Below, piece after piece: positions 55,057 through 63,663 of a stretch of 64,000 nucleotides of DNA. How positions within the stretch are numbered: the first letter of the stretch is position 1; every line of letters begins with the position of its first letter. This DNA comes from Limnohabitans sp. MMS-10A-178. Lineage in GTDB: Bacteria > Pseudomonadota > Gammaproteobacteria > Burkholderiales > Burkholderiaceae_C. Under the pieces are notes generated by a model. The model ran no database searches. It saw only the letters and a program-made list of their open reading frames with translations, and had not been told where the DNA came from. A program made the position numbers and the translations under genes. Location of the stretch: contig NZ_NERY01000002.1 of assembly GCF_003063375.1 (NCBI RefSeq), positions 524,716-588,715 on the forward strand, given 5' to 3'.

Positions 55057-55812
55057 TTAGATTACCTTCGCTGTGTTCTTTAACTTATCGACCAACGTTG
55101 CCACGTCTGGCACCTTGATGCCTGCAGAGCGCTTGGGTGGCTCGGATACTTTCAAGGTTGTGATGCGAGGCGAAACATCGACGCCCAAGTCTTCAGGCTT
55201 GAAGGTGTCGAGTTGTTTTTTCTTCGCCTTCATGATGTTGGGCAAGGTCACGTAGCGTGGCTCGTTCAAACGCAAGTCTGTGGTGATCACTGCAGGCATC
55301 GACAAAGACAATACTTCCAAACCACCATCTACTTCACGAGTGACTTGCGCTTTGCCGTCAACCACTTCTACTTTGGATGCAAACGTGGCTTGGGGCAAGT
55401 CTGCCAATGCCGCCAACATTTGACCGGTTTGGTTGCAGTCATCGTCAATGGCTTGCTTGCCCAAGATGATCAAACCAGGTTGTTCTTTGTCGACCAAGGC
55501 TTTGAGCAATTTGGCAACCGCCAAAGGTTGCAACTCCAAATCGGCGGGCGTTTCAACCAAGATGGCGCGATCGGCACCAATGGCCATGGCCGTACGCAGC
55601 GTTTCTTGGCATTGCGTGACACCGCAAGACACAGCGATGACCTCCGTGGCGATGCCCTTTTCTTTCAAGCGCACAGCTTCTTCGACTGCAATTTCGTCAA
55701 AGGGGTTCATGCTCATTTTGACATTGGCGATGTCTACGCCTGTGCCGTCAGATTTGACACGCACCTTCACGTTGTAGTCGACAACCCGCTTCACGGGAAC
55801 CAGAATTTTCAT
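55057..55812 (-). CDS. etfB: Electron transfer flavoprotein beta subunit
   Basis: A 251-residue partner of EtfA that binds AMP structurally. [40 protein letters not shown] (~33-52) and [20 protein letters not shown] (~182-201, the recognition loop for acyl-CoA dehydrogenases) are characteristic. GGAG stands 7 bases before the ATG. It heads a minus-strand unit, and its leader carries two unrelated palindromes (55866-55886 and 56004-56027). Confidence 0.96.
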   Translation of the reverse strand: MKILVPVKRVVDYNVKVRVKSDGTGVDIANVKMSMNPFDEIAVEEAVRLKEKGIATEVIAVSCGVTQCQETLRTAMAIGADRAILVETPADLELQPLAVAKLLKALVDKEQPGLIILGKQAIDDDCNQTGQMLAALADLPQATFASKVEVVDGKAQVTREVDGGLEVLSLSMPAVITTDLRLNEPRYVTLPNIMKAKKKQLDTFKPEDLGVDVSPRITTLKVSEPPKRSAGIKVPDVATLVDKLKNTAKVI

Positions 55813-55865
55813 GAAAGCTCTCCATTGATATCAAAACTTAAGCCCTTGGCAAGGGCCTGTCACCT

Positions 55866-55886
55866 TTGACGTTACGTAAACGTCAA
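55866..55886. promoter_or_regulatory. Perfect palindrome upstream of etfB, LiuR(MerR)-like operator
   Basis: TTGACGTT (55866-55873) and AACGTCAA (55879-55886) flank ACGTA. It lies 54 bases before the etfB start. The pattern resembles the site described for the MerR-type regulator LiuR, which controls branched-chain amino acid and acyl-CoA degradation genes, including etfBA, in proteobacteria. The family match is from memory and the regulator gene is not here. Confidence 0.6.
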
Positions 55887-56003
55887 TTGTGCATCAAATC
55901 TTCATGCCCGGGACCACTCGCCCGACGAAAAAGCACGGTCGTTCGCATTTTAGAACGGTTTGCAAAACCTTACTGACGATACATTTTTTGGCATCATCGG
56001 GAA

Positions 56004-56027
56004 TTCACCGACCAATCGGTAGGTGAA
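56004..56027. promoter_or_regulatory. 24-bp palindrome in the etfB/dctP intergenic region, TetR-like operator
   Basis: TTCACC (56004-56009) and GGTGAA (56022-56027) enclose GACCAATCGGTA. Ten of twelve base pairs are symmetric, including the inner ACC/GGT. The core ACCGAC...TCGGT looks like TetR-family sites of betaproteobacterial fatty-acid regulators (FadP type). It stands 77 bases before dctP and 192 before etfB, so it could serve either gene. Confidence 0.55.
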
Positions 56028-56103
56028 TCAGGGTTAAGATTATTTTTTCGCTTATAAATCAACTTCCGATTGTATTTTGTAACCAAATTAATGGAGCACT
56101 CAG

Positions 56104-57126
56104 ATGAAAAAAACTTTGATCACCGTGGCTGCAGCGGCCCTCGCCGGCTTCAGCGGCTTGGCACAAGCGCAAACGGTATTGACTGTCTCAAGCTGGGTCC
56201 CACCCACCCATGGCCTGTCAATGTCCCAAAAAGAATGGTGCGATGACCTGGCAAGCAAAACATCCAATCGCGTTCGTTGCAACATTCTGCCCCGTGCAGT
56301 TACCCCAGCACCTGGCACTTTCGATGCCGTCAGAAATGGCTTGGTCGATGTGTCTTTCACCGTTCATGGCTATACACCTGGCCGTTTTGTTCTCACGCAA
56401 ATGGCCGAATTCCCCTTCTTGGGTGACCGCGCTGAGCCCTTGTCTGTGGCCTTCAACCGCATTGCCAGCAAGAACCCAGAGTTCACAGCTGAGCACCAAG
56501 GCGTGAAAGTTTTGGGCTATTTCACCCACGGCCCTGGCATCATTTTCAACACCAAAAAACCCATTACCCGCGTTGAAGACTTGCAAGGTCTCAAGTTCCG
56601 CATTGGGGGTGGCATGGTCAATGAGATCTCTAAACAGCTCGACATGAACGTCACGCTTAAGCCTGCGCCTGAATCTTTCGAGCTTTTGTCTAGTGGCGTG
56701 ATGGATGGCACTTTGTTCCCTGCGGAGTCCACAGACTCCTTCAAAATTGACAAGATCATCAAGCACGCTACGCAGGTTCCTGGCGGCCTCTACAACACAA
56801 GCTTTGTGTTCATGATGAACCCAGCCAAGTACAACAGCCTTTCTGCAGAAGACAAAAAAGTGGTGGATGAGTTGTCCGGTGAAGCCGTTGCAAGGCGCTT
56901 TGGCAAAGCCTGGGACCGCGTGGACGAGCAGGCTTTGGCCAACATGCAAAAAAATGGTGTCAAAGTCATCAAAGCCGATAGCGGTTTTGTGAGCGGCATC
57001 ACTGTGCGTGTCAGCAAGCTCGAGCGCGACTGGGCGCAAGCAGCCAAAGCCAAAGGTTTGAAAGACCCATCTGGTACATTGTCTGAATTCCGCTCTGAGA
57101 TCGCCAAGCTGCAAAAGCAGAAGTGA
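56104..57126 (+). CDS. dctP: TRAP transporter periplasmic solute-binding protein DctP
   Basis: A 340-residue extracytoplasmic receptor. Signal peptide ~1-22 (ending AQAQ). LTVSSWVPPTHGLSMSQKEW begins the mature fold, and LQGLKFRIGGGMVNEISKQL (~150-169) holds the Arg that binds the ligand carboxylate. FELLSSGVMDGTLFPAES follows. Two extra Cys (WCDDLAS...RVRCN) may form a disulfide. It binds an organic acid for uptake by DctQM downstream. GGAGCACTCAG precedes the ATG. The ligand is unknown. A strong terminator follows, which would favour excess of this protein. Confidence 0.93.
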   Translation: MKKTLITVAAAALAGFSGLAQAQTVLTVSSWVPPTHGLSMSQKEWCDDLASKTSNRVRCNILPRAVTPAPGTFDAVRNGLVDVSFTVHGYTPGRFVLTQMAEFPFLGDRAEPLSVAFNRIASKNPEFTAEHQGVKVLGYFTHGPGIIFNTKKPITRVEDLQGLKFRIGGGMVNEISKQLDMNVTLKPAPESFELLSSGVMDGTLFPAESTDSFKIDKIIKHATQVPGGLYNTSFVFMMNPAKYNSLSAEDKKVVDELSGEAVARRFGKAWDRVDEQALANMQKNGVKVIKADSGFVSGITVRVSKLERDWAQAAKAKGLKDPSGTLSEFRSEIAKLQKQK

Positions 57127-57137
57127 TCTGAGATTTT

Positions 57138-57154
57138 CTGGGGTAAAGCCCCAG
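57138..57154 (+). repeat. Small inverted repeat after dctP
   Basis: CTGGGG (57138-57143) and CCCCAG (57149-57154) form a short hairpin 12 bases behind the dctP stop codon. It may block exonucleases and act with the terminator at 57171-57206. Confidence 0.5.
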
Positions 57155-57170
57155 TGAAATGAAGTACATC

Positions 57171-57206
57171 AGCGGTATTTGCTCTATTTGCAAATACCGC
57201 TTTTTT
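57171..57206 (+). terminator. Strong terminator between dctP and dctQ
   Basis: A perfect 12-bp stem, AGCGGTATTTGC (57171-57182) and GCAAATACCGCT (57190-57201), has a 7-base loop and is followed by a run of T to 57206. It ends 1 base before the dctQ ATG at 57208. It would leave most transcripts carrying dctP only. Confidence 0.9.
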
Positions 57207-57207
57207 G

Positions 57208-57702
57208 ATGGGCCAACAGTTGAAAAAATTACTTGAAATTCTTTGCGGGGCTCTGGCTGGTCTCGCCTTGTTTGCCATCATGGTGCTGACTTTTTTTGAT
57301 GTCTCAGGCCGAAAATTCTTGTCTCAATCCATCACCGGTTCTTTGGAGTTGACCGAATTACTAATGGTTGTGGTTATTTTTGCGGCACTGCCTTTGGTCT
57401 CTCTCAAAGGCGAGCACGTATTGTTTGACTCCTTGGATGGGCTCATGCCCCGATGGGCTCGTCAAATTCAACAAGGCCTCATTCACATTGTGTGCGCGGC
57501 TTTGCTTTTTGGTCTGGCTTATTTGATGTGGCAAACAGGTAACGAGTTTGCAAACACGGGCGAAACCACAGCCCAACTCAAGATTACCAAAGCGCCCTTC
57601 ATTTATGGAATGGGCATTCTGTGCGGCCTCGCTGCAATGGTGCATCTGGTCAAAGCCTTTGTGTTCAATGATGAAGATGCATCCGAAGGAGGCACAGTAT
57701 GA
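57208..57702 (+). CDS. dctQ: TRAP transporter small membrane subunit DctQ
   Basis: A 164-residue inner-membrane protein with four helices. LAGLALFAIMVLTFFDVSGRK (two parts, ~15-35) and SGRKFLSQSITGSLELTELL are the DctQ motif. The ATG at 57208 follows the terminator T-run directly, so no Shine-Dalgarno sequence is possible at the usual place; a TTG at 57205 is even closer. The N-terminus fits the family, so a later start is unlikely. Its stop overlaps the dctM ATG (ATGA at 57699-57702). Confidence 0.9.
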   Translation: MGQQLKKLLEILCGALAGLALFAIMVLTFFDVSGRKFLSQSITGSLELTELLMVVVIFAALPLVSLKGEHVLFDSLDGLMPRWARQIQQGLIHIVCAALLFGLAYLMWQTGNEFANTGETTAQLKITKAPFIYGMGILCGLAAMVHLVKAFVFNDEDASEGGTV

Positions 57703-58991
57703 CGGCTGCCTTGCTCGGATTCTTGGCCATCTTCGTGCTGGCCCTCATGCGCATGCCCTTGGCTTTTTCCATGGGCTTGGTTGGCGTTGTGGGTATCGGT
57801 TTAACACGAGGCTGGATGCCAGCCTTGGCCAGCACCGCGCAAGTGGTGCACGAGACAGGTTTTGCCTACACCTTATCGGTCATTCCACTGTTCATTTTGA
57901 TGGGCAATTTTGTGGCTCGTGCTGGTTTGGCTCACGAACTTTTTCATGCGGCCTACACCTTCATTGGGCACCGCAAAGGCGGTCTGGCCCATGCCACCAT
58001 TGCGGCTTGCGCAGGATTTGGCGCCATTTGCGGATCATCTATTGCCACGGCCGCTACCATGGGCAAAGTGGCTTACCCCTCCATGAAAAAACTGGGCTAT
58101 AGCGATGCCATGTCTACCGGCGTGATCGCTGCAGGTGGCACTTTGGGCATCATGATCCCTCCCTCCACCATTCTTGTGATTTACGGCATCATTACCGAAA
58201 CTCACATCGGCAAATTGTTTGCTGCTGGCGTTCTGCCGGGCATTTTGACTGCTTGCCTCTTGATGTTAGCTGTCGTGTTAATGACTTGGCACGATCCCGA
58301 ACACGCACCTGCCGGTGAAAAATTCACGTGGTCCGAACGCTTCAAAGCTTTGCGTGGTATTTGGGGCGTATTGGTTTTGGTGGTGTTGGTGTTGGGCGGT
58401 ATTTATGGTGGTTTCTTCACTGCCACCGAGGGCGCTGGCATGGGTGCCACAGGCGCTTTTCTGTTTGCACTGGCTCGCAAAGCTCTTAGCTGGAAAGTAC
58501 TTATGCAGGTTTTGGTCGAGTCAGCTCGAACCACGGCCATGCTGTTTACCTTGCTAATTGCAGCCACGATCTTCGCCAATTTCGTCAACTACACCAGCTT
58601 GCCATTTGAGCTCAAAGACTGGATCACCAGCTTAGGCCTTTCTCCCATCATGATCGTTGCTGCCATGATGCTGATTTATGTGTTGTTGGGTACCGTGATG
58701 GAAGAGCTCACCATGGTCCTGCTTACCATACCGCTGTTTTTCCCCATCGTTGTTCAATTGGGATTTGACCCCGTCTGGTTTGGTGTGCTGATTGTGATGG
58801 TCATTCAAATTGGACTGATTTCGCCTCCTGTTGGCATGAATCTTTTTGTGTTGAACGCTTTGTTGCCCCAAGTCGGTTTGGGCGCCATCTTTCGAGGCGT
58901 TTGGCCCATGGTTGTGGTGTTGATCATCACACTCGGAATTTTGCTGGCCTTCCCAGGCATCAGCCTTTGGTTACCTTCAATGATGGATTGA
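57699..58991 (+). CDS. dctM: TRAP transporter large membrane subunit DctM
   Basis: A 430-residue Na+-driven permease with about twelve helices. RMPLAFSMGLVGVVGIGLTR (~18-37), the GFGAICGSSIATAATMGKVA loop (~108-127) and GGTLGIMIPPSTILVIYGII (~147-166) are conserved, as is IGLISPPVGMNLFVLN (~369). With DctQ it forms the membrane complex that takes substrate from DctP. Translationally coupled to dctQ. An alpha/beta-hydrolase gene follows after 2 bases. Confidence 0.94.
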   Translation: MTAALLGFLAIFVLALMRMPLAFSMGLVGVVGIGLTRGWMPALASTAQVVHETGFAYTLSVIPLFILMGNFVARAGLAHELFHAAYTFIGHRKGGLAHATIAACAGFGAICGSSIATAATMGKVAYPSMKKLGYSDAMSTGVIAAGGTLGIMIPPSTILVIYGIITETHIGKLFAAGVLPGILTACLLMLAVVLMTWHDPEHAPAGEKFTWSERFKALRGIWGVLVLVVLVLGGIYGGFFTATEGAGMGATGAFLFALARKALSWKVLMQVLVESARTTAMLFTLLIAATIFANFVNYTSLPFELKDWITSLGLSPIMIVAAMMLIYVLLGTVMEELTMVLLTIPLFFPIVVQLGFDPVWFGVLIVMVIQIGLISPPVGMNLFVLNALLPQVGLGAIFRGVWPMVVVLIITLGILLAFPGISLWLPSMMD

Positions 58992-58993
58992 AC

Positions 58994-59941
58994 ATGCTAG
59001 ACCCTCAAGCCCAAGCACTGATGCAGCTCATGATTGAGAAAGGTGTTCCACCCATCAACACCCTCTCTCCCACAGAAGCACGCGAGTCATACCGGTCTCG
59101 CCGCACCTTCACACAGCCTGACGCACCAGAGGTGTACAAAGTAGAAAACAAAGTGGCTTCCGCCAATGGCTTGAATGTGCCAGTGAGGGTGTATCACCCG
59201 CATGCCGCGCAAACCCAAAAGGCCTTACCTGGTTTGGTCTACATTCATGGCGGCGGCTGGACCATTGGCGATCTTGACACGCACGATGTGCTGTGCAGAA
59301 GTTTGTGCCTTCAAGCTGAAGTGGTGATGGTTTCAGTCGATTACCGCATGGGGCCTGAGCACAAATTTCCAGCGGCTTACGAAGACACCCTAGCAGCTTT
59401 CAATTGGACTGTGTCAAACGCTGAAAGCTTAGGGCTTGACCCCCAACGCCTGGCCATTGGTGGCGACAGTGCGGGCGGCAATTTGTCTGCTGCAGCCTGC
59501 ATTGGACTGCGCGACGATCCAGAAGCTTCTGCTCAACCTGCTTATCAGTTGCTCATTTATCCAGCCACCATCATGTGGCAAGACACACCGTCTTTTCATG
59601 CCAATGGCAAAGACTACATGCTCACCAAAGAGTCAATTGCCTACTACACCGAAAACTATTTAAGCAGTCGCGAAGATGCCAAAGATTGGCGCGCATCACC
59701 TCAGTTCGCAAACAGTCACAAAAACTTGCCGCCAGCTTTTGTCATGACGGCAGGTTTTGATCCTTTGCGCGACGAAGGTTTGATGTATGCCGACGCCTTG
59801 TCCAAAGCCGGTGTGTCTGCACAATATGTTTGCTTTGAACGCCAAATTCATGGCTTTATCACCATGGGCCGCGTCATGCAAGAGGCCAACACCGCTGTCA
59901 GTTTGTGTGCCTCGGTATTGAAGGCCAACTTACATCGATGA
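58994..59941 (+). CDS. Alpha/beta hydrolase (HSL-type esterase) of the TRAP operon
   Basis: A 315-residue carboxylesterase of the hormone-sensitive-lipase family. Oxyanion motif YIHGGGWTIGD (~79-89), nucleophile Ser159 in GGDSAGG, Asp in MTAGFDPLRDEG (~257) and His in ERQIHGF (~287) form the catalytic set. No signal peptide, so cytoplasmic. The start at 58994 lies 2 bases behind dctM, so it is part of the transporter operon. A fitting idea is that it hydrolyses an ester or lactone brought in by the TRAP system. Confidence 0.88.
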   Translation: MLDPQAQALMQLMIEKGVPPINTLSPTEARESYRSRRTFTQPDAPEVYKVENKVASANGLNVPVRVYHPHAAQTQKALPGLVYIHGGGWTIGDLDTHDVLCRSLCLQAEVVMVSVDYRMGPEHKFPAAYEDTLAAFNWTVSNAESLGLDPQRLAIGGDSAGGNLSAAACIGLRDDPEASAQPAYQLLIYPATIMWQDTPSFHANGKDYMLTKESIAYYTENYLSSREDAKDWRASPQFANSHKNLPPAFVMTAGFDPLRDEGLMYADALSKAGVSAQYVCFERQIHGFITMGRVMQEANTAVSLCASVLKANLHR

Positions 59942-59982
59942 GTGGACTGCGTTGAATCAATGCGTTGGTAAAACGCTTGTTC

Positions 59983-60016
59983 AAGACCTGTTCCTAAGAC
60001 CTGTTCCTAAGACCTG
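59983..60016. repeat. 13-bp tandem repeat, ~2.6 copies, at the 3' end of the MscS gene
   Basis: AAGACCTGTTCCT occurs at 59983-59995 and 59996-60008, with a partial third copy at 60009-60016. It lies between the convergent hydrolase and MscS genes. The repeat supplies the last codons and the TAG stop (60009-60007) of the MscS gene. Confidence 0.85.
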
Positions 60017-61278
60017 CTAAGCGTATGAACCACGCGCTGTGGGTATGGAATTTCAATTCCCTTGTCTTGTAGCAACTGCAGTATTCGGATATTGATTTCT
60101 GACTTCAAGGTCAACAAACCCGCCTGTTGTTCATCAACCCAGTAGTGGGCGCCAAACTCCAAGCCATCGGCCGCAAAATTGGTGAGCGTCACAAATGGCC
60201 GTGGGTCTTTCAATACTTTGGCTTGCTCCTCGCACGCCTGTGTGAGCAGTTGCATGACCAGATTGACATCCGTGCCATAAGCCACAGTGACCTGGGTGGC
60301 CTGCAACACGCGCGAATCGGCCAAAGACAAATTTTCAACACGGCTGTTAATGAGCATTTCATTGGGCACGATAGATTCTCGGCCAGTGGGTGATCGAATG
60401 ACGGTGTAGCGTGCTTTGATGTCTGAAATGCGTCCTTCAAATCCATCCACTTTGACACTGTCGCCAATTCGCATGCTGCGCTCAGCCAAGATCACAAACC
60501 CACTGACGTAATTGGAGGCCAACTTTTGCAAACCAAAACCAATACCAACACCAATGGCGCCGCCCAATACAGAAAGTGCGGTGAGGTCAATGCCTACAGC
60601 CGACAACGACAACATCAAGCCCACAAACAACATCAAGGACGTGACTGCATTGCTCATTGCTTTGCGAAGAGAAAGCTCACTGCCAGATGAAGACTTGAGC
60701 AATCTGGCCTCGATGGCCGACGACACCCACAGAGTGAGCAACATAACCAAACCTGCCGTTAGCCCGCCTTCAATGAGGGTTCTGACGGAAAGATGAGATG
60801 CACCAATTTTCCATTTAATTTGATCCAACTCTTCAAGCACAAGCGGCAGCAAACCCGTAAGCCAAAGAACCACAGCGGCCCATGCCAGCCAAGATAAGCT
60901 GGTTTCGATGGGCCGAACCCACGCGGCAGATTTGAAGGTGACCTGCAACACTTTCACGCCCAATCGGATACCTGCCAAAGACAAACAGACAGGCACCAGA
61001 AAGTCAAAAATCCAGAGGGGATGTGATCGCGCCCAAACTGCCCGAACAACAAACACCATGCCGAGCAAAAGCACGGGAAACAAAACACCGTCGATTAATT
61101 TTTTACCCAATAAAACAGACAATTCCCATTGGCTTGTGGCGCGTCGCACACCCCAGACCACCAGCCAAGCCAATGCAATGCAAGCCAAAAACAAAGCCAG
61201 CTCTATCAAAGCTTCTTGGGAATTCATGCGAGACCACCAAAGCGCGGGGTCGTGCATCATGATAGGCGCAGAAGTCAA
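60007..61278 (-). CDS. MscS-family mechanosensitive ion channel
   Basis: A 423-residue inner-membrane channel. Four or five N-terminal helices precede the pore helix and the hallmark GGAIGVGIGFGLQKLASNYV (~239-258). The cytoplasmic beta domain follows: GFVILAERSMRIGDSVKVDG, VRSPTGRESIVPNEMLI and NLSLADSRV. It is longer than E. coli MscS (286 aa) because of extra membrane segments. A TTG at 61278 with AAGGA 6 bases before is the best-supported start; ATGs at 61260, 61257 and 61227 lack binding sites. The C-terminal codons lie in a 13-bp repeat. Likely role: release of solutes on osmotic downshock. Confidence 0.88.
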   Translation of the reverse strand: MTSAPIMMHDPALWWSRMNSQEALIELALFLACIALAWLVVWGVRRATSQWELSVLLGKKLIDGVLFPVLLLGMVFVVRAVWARSHPLWIFDFLVPVCLSLAGIRLGVKVLQVTFKSAAWVRPIETSLSWLAWAAVVLWLTGLLPLVLEELDQIKWKIGASHLSVRTLIEGGLTAGLVMLLTLWVSSAIEARLLKSSSGSELSLRKAMSNAVTSLMLFVGLMLSLSAVGIDLTALSVLGGAIGVGIGFGLQKLASNYVSGFVILAERSMRIGDSVKVDGFEGRISDIKARYTVIRSPTGRESIVPNEMLINSRVENLSLADSRVLQATQVTVAYGTDVNLVMQLLTQACEEQAKVLKDPRPFVTLTNFAADGLEFGAHYWVDEQQAGLLTLKSEINIRILQLLQDKGIEIPYPQRVVHTLSRS

Positions 61279-61299
61279 AGTTGATTCCTTCGATATTTT

Positions 61300-62253
61300 T
61301 CAAACATTGGCCAAAACCCGCAGATGCGCTTCAACACTTCGGGACAAAGCACTGAGGTTGTAGCCCCCCTCCAAGCAACTCACGATGCGGCCATGGGCAT
61401 GTTTTTGCGCAACGTCTTTGATGCGCTGGGTCATCCACACATAGTCTTGCTCGACCAAGCCCAGTTGGCCCAAATCATCTTCCCGGTGAGCGTCAAATCC
61501 TGCACTGATAAAAATGAGTTCAGGTCGGTGAGCCTCTAAGCGCGGCATCCACATGGTGTCGATCAATTCCCGAATGTCCATGCCCTTGGTGTAAGCGGGT
61601 ACAGGCAAATTGACCAAATTGGCGTCGTACTTGCGTGCTCCGCCTTCAGGGTAGAAGGGGTGCTGATAGAAACTGACCATCAAAATTCGATCATCACCTG
61701 CCACAATGTCTTCGGTACCATTGCCATGGTGAACATCAAAGTCAACGATGGCCACACGTTGAAGGCCGTGGCGCTCTAAGGCGTATTTGGCAGCGATGGC
61801 CACATTGTTGAAAAAACAAAAACCCATGGCCTTGTCGTGGCAGGCATGGTGGCCCGGAGGACGAATGGCGCAGAAAGCATTTTCTAATTCACCCGCTATC
61901 ACGGCATCGGTGGCATCCAAGGCAGCACCCGCCGAGCGCAATGCAGCTTGCCATGTATGGACATTCATGGTGGTGTCTGGGTCTAGCGCAGTGTGCGAAG
62001 GCCCACCGGCTTGCATGTCTTCAATCAGTGCCTCACTCAAACCTCTGAGCGAGGCAACGTACATCCGGTCATGCGCCAACTCAATGTCGGCCAAAGCCGC
62101 AGGAGCAGGCTCTCTGCGTTCAAGGGCATGATCAAGACCCGTGATAAGCAGGCGATCCTCAATGGCGTCTAAACGCAGAGGGCACTCGGGATGTCCTGCG
62201 CCCATTTCGTGCAAGCGGCAATCGGAGTGCGTGTAATAACCAGTAGCGCCCAT
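61300..62253 (-). CDS. Histone deacetylase-family protein (class II HDAC/acetylpolyamine amidohydrolase-like)
   Basis: A 317-residue Zn-dependent deacetylase. ATGYYTHSDCRLHEMGAGHP (~3-22) is the family start and sets the ATG at 62253 over upstream ones. RPPGHHACHDKAMGFCFFNN (~130-149) has the catalytic His pair. VDFDVHHGNGTEDI (~170-183) holds zinc ligands, SAGFDAHREDDLGQL (~250) the third Asp, and CLEGGYNLSAL the transition-state loop. Bacterial members act on acetylpolyamines, acetyl-lysine or similar amides; the substrate is not clear. The MscS gene follows 21 bases downstream on the same strand. Confidence 0.9.
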   Translation of the reverse strand: MGATGYYTHSDCRLHEMGAGHPECPLRLDAIEDRLLITGLDHALERREPAPAALADIELAHDRMYVASLRGLSEALIEDMQAGGPSHTALDPDTTMNVHTWQAALRSAGAALDATDAVIAGELENAFCAIRPPGHHACHDKAMGFCFFNNVAIAAKYALERHGLQRVAIVDFDVHHGNGTEDIVAGDDRILMVSFYQHPFYPEGGARKYDANLVNLPVPAYTKGMDIRELIDTMWMPRLEAHRPELIFISAGFDAHREDDLGQLGLVEQDYVWMTQRIKDVAQKHAHGRIVSCLEGGYNLSALSRSVEAHLRVLANV

Positions 62254-62340
62254 GAGTGTGTGATGAAAGAGAAGGAAAAAATTGTGAGGTTTCCAGCTTA
62301 TCACGACACCTGTACCCATTACAAAGGCTAAACTCAAGGC

Positions 62341-63429
62341 ATGCGAAATTTGTCCTTGATCTTGATCAGTTTGGCGCTTTTATTTTCAGCAAGTACTCAG
62401 GCTGCTGAAGGCGCCAAAAAATCGAAGTCAAAATCAAAAAACAAGGCGACTGCTCAAACTGCGGGAGTCTCCTATGCCCAAAGATCTGATGCCATGGCTT
62501 GGGCTGAGCGAATGGCTCAAGAAAATCAGCTAGACCCCCAGTGGGTTAAAGCCCAAGTGGCACAAGCCAAGTTGATTCCCAGCATTCCCAAGCTCATTTT
62601 GCCGCCCGCGCAGGTCAGTCAAAAAAACTGGGCCGCCTACCAAGCCCGCTTCATCGAACCCAAGCGCATTCAAGCAGGCGTTCAGTTTTGGCAGCGTCAC
62701 CAAGCCCTCCTCCAACAAGCCGAGCAAACCTATGGTGTGCCGCAATGGCTCATTGTGGGCGTGATTGGTGTTGAGACTTTTTATGGCCAACACACAGGCA
62801 ATTTTAGAGTCTTAGACGCCTTGAGCACCCTGACCTTTGACTTCCCCAAGGAACATCCAATGGCCAAGGAGCGTCAGGCCTTTTTCTCCAAAGAATTGGC
62901 TCAGTTTTTGGTCATTGCCGCCAAGGAAAAAATCAAACCCACTCAGTTCAAGGGCAGCTACGCGGGCGCCATGGGACTGCCCCAATTCATGCCTTCAAGC
63001 TGGGTCAACTTTGCTGTTGATTTTGATGGCGACAAACACATTGATTTGTTCAACAACCCTGCCGATGTCATTGGTTCTGTGGCCAACTATTTCAAAGCGT
63101 TTCAATGGCAGACCGGAATGCCCACACATTACCCCGTCTCGTTCAACCGTGATCTGCTCAACATGGATGCCCTGATGGCGCCCGATATCTTGCCAACTTT
63201 CAGCGTCAACAGTTTTCTGGCAAAAGGTGCGGTGATCGAGGGCGATGCGTTGCTGCACACGGGACCCTTGGCTTTGATAGAACTGCTCAATGGCAATGCC
63301 CCACCTAGCTATGTGGCCGGCACGGAAAACTTCTACGCCATCACACGCTACAACTGGAGCAGCTACTACGCAATGGCGGTGATTGACTTGGGCCAAGCAG
63401 TGGCGCGGGAATTGCAAAGCAGGCCCTGA
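62341..63429 (+). CDS. mltB: Lytic murein transglycosylase B (MltB)
   Basis: A 362-residue peptidoglycan-cleaving enzyme. Signal peptide ~1-21 ends TQAAEG; no lipobox Cys is seen, unlike E. coli MltB. A basic linker (KKSKSKSKNKA) follows. The catalytic Glu145 lies in GVIGVETFYGQ. GSYAGAMGLPQFMPSSW (~208-224) and FDGDKHIDLFNNPADVIGS (~230-248, a calcium-binding EF-hand-like loop) are typical. It cleaves glycan strands with formation of 1,6-anhydroMurNAc. Divergent from the HDAC gene with 87 bases between starts. Confidence 0.93.
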   Translation: MRNLSLILISLALLFSASTQAAEGAKKSKSKSKNKATAQTAGVSYAQRSDAMAWAERMAQENQLDPQWVKAQVAQAKLIPSIPKLILPPAQVSQKNWAAYQARFIEPKRIQAGVQFWQRHQALLQQAEQTYGVPQWLIVGVIGVETFYGQHTGNFRVLDALSTLTFDFPKEHPMAKERQAFFSKELAQFLVIAAKEKIKPTQFKGSYAGAMGLPQFMPSSWVNFAVDFDGDKHIDLFNNPADVIGSVANYFKAFQWQTGMPTHYPVSFNRDLLNMDALMAPDILPTFSVNSFLAKGAVIEGDALLHTGPLALIELLNGNAPPSYVAGTENFYAITRYNWSSYYAMAVIDLGQAVARELQSRP

Positions 63430-63441
63430 AATCGTTCACGC

Positions 63442-63663
63442 ATGAACCCTTTGAACCCAAAAAAACTGCTGCTGACCAAGTGGACAGCCGTTAAACCCAT
63501 TGCCAAACAAAAGCACTTTTTGGTCAGTCGGGTAATTCAGCCGGAACAGCCTACCGATCCGATTGAATCAGTAGAAATTGAAGCAGTGTTCTCCAAAGCC
63601 ACGCAAATCATTGCGTGGCGTGAGTTACAGGACGATAGTGTTTGGCGGCAGGGCTGGGTTTGA
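63442..63663 (+). CDS. Small Trp-rich protein (TIGR02450-like)
   Basis: A 73-residue protein beginning MNPLNPKKLLLTKWTAVKPI, the pattern of the TIGR02450 family of small Trp-rich proteins: conserved KKLLLTKWTA, then KHFLVSRVI and the ending AWRELQDDSVWRQGW. Function unknown. It starts 12 bases behind mltB and probably shares its transcript. Confidence 0.8.
   Translation: MNPLNPKKLLLTKWTAVKPIAKQKHFLVSRVIQPEQPTDPIESVEIEAVFSKATQIIAWRELQDDSVWRQGWV

Noticed and set aside
56218..57114. 298-aa minus-strand open frame opposite dctP
   Set aside because: Antisense shadow of a recognisable TRAP receptor with signal peptide.
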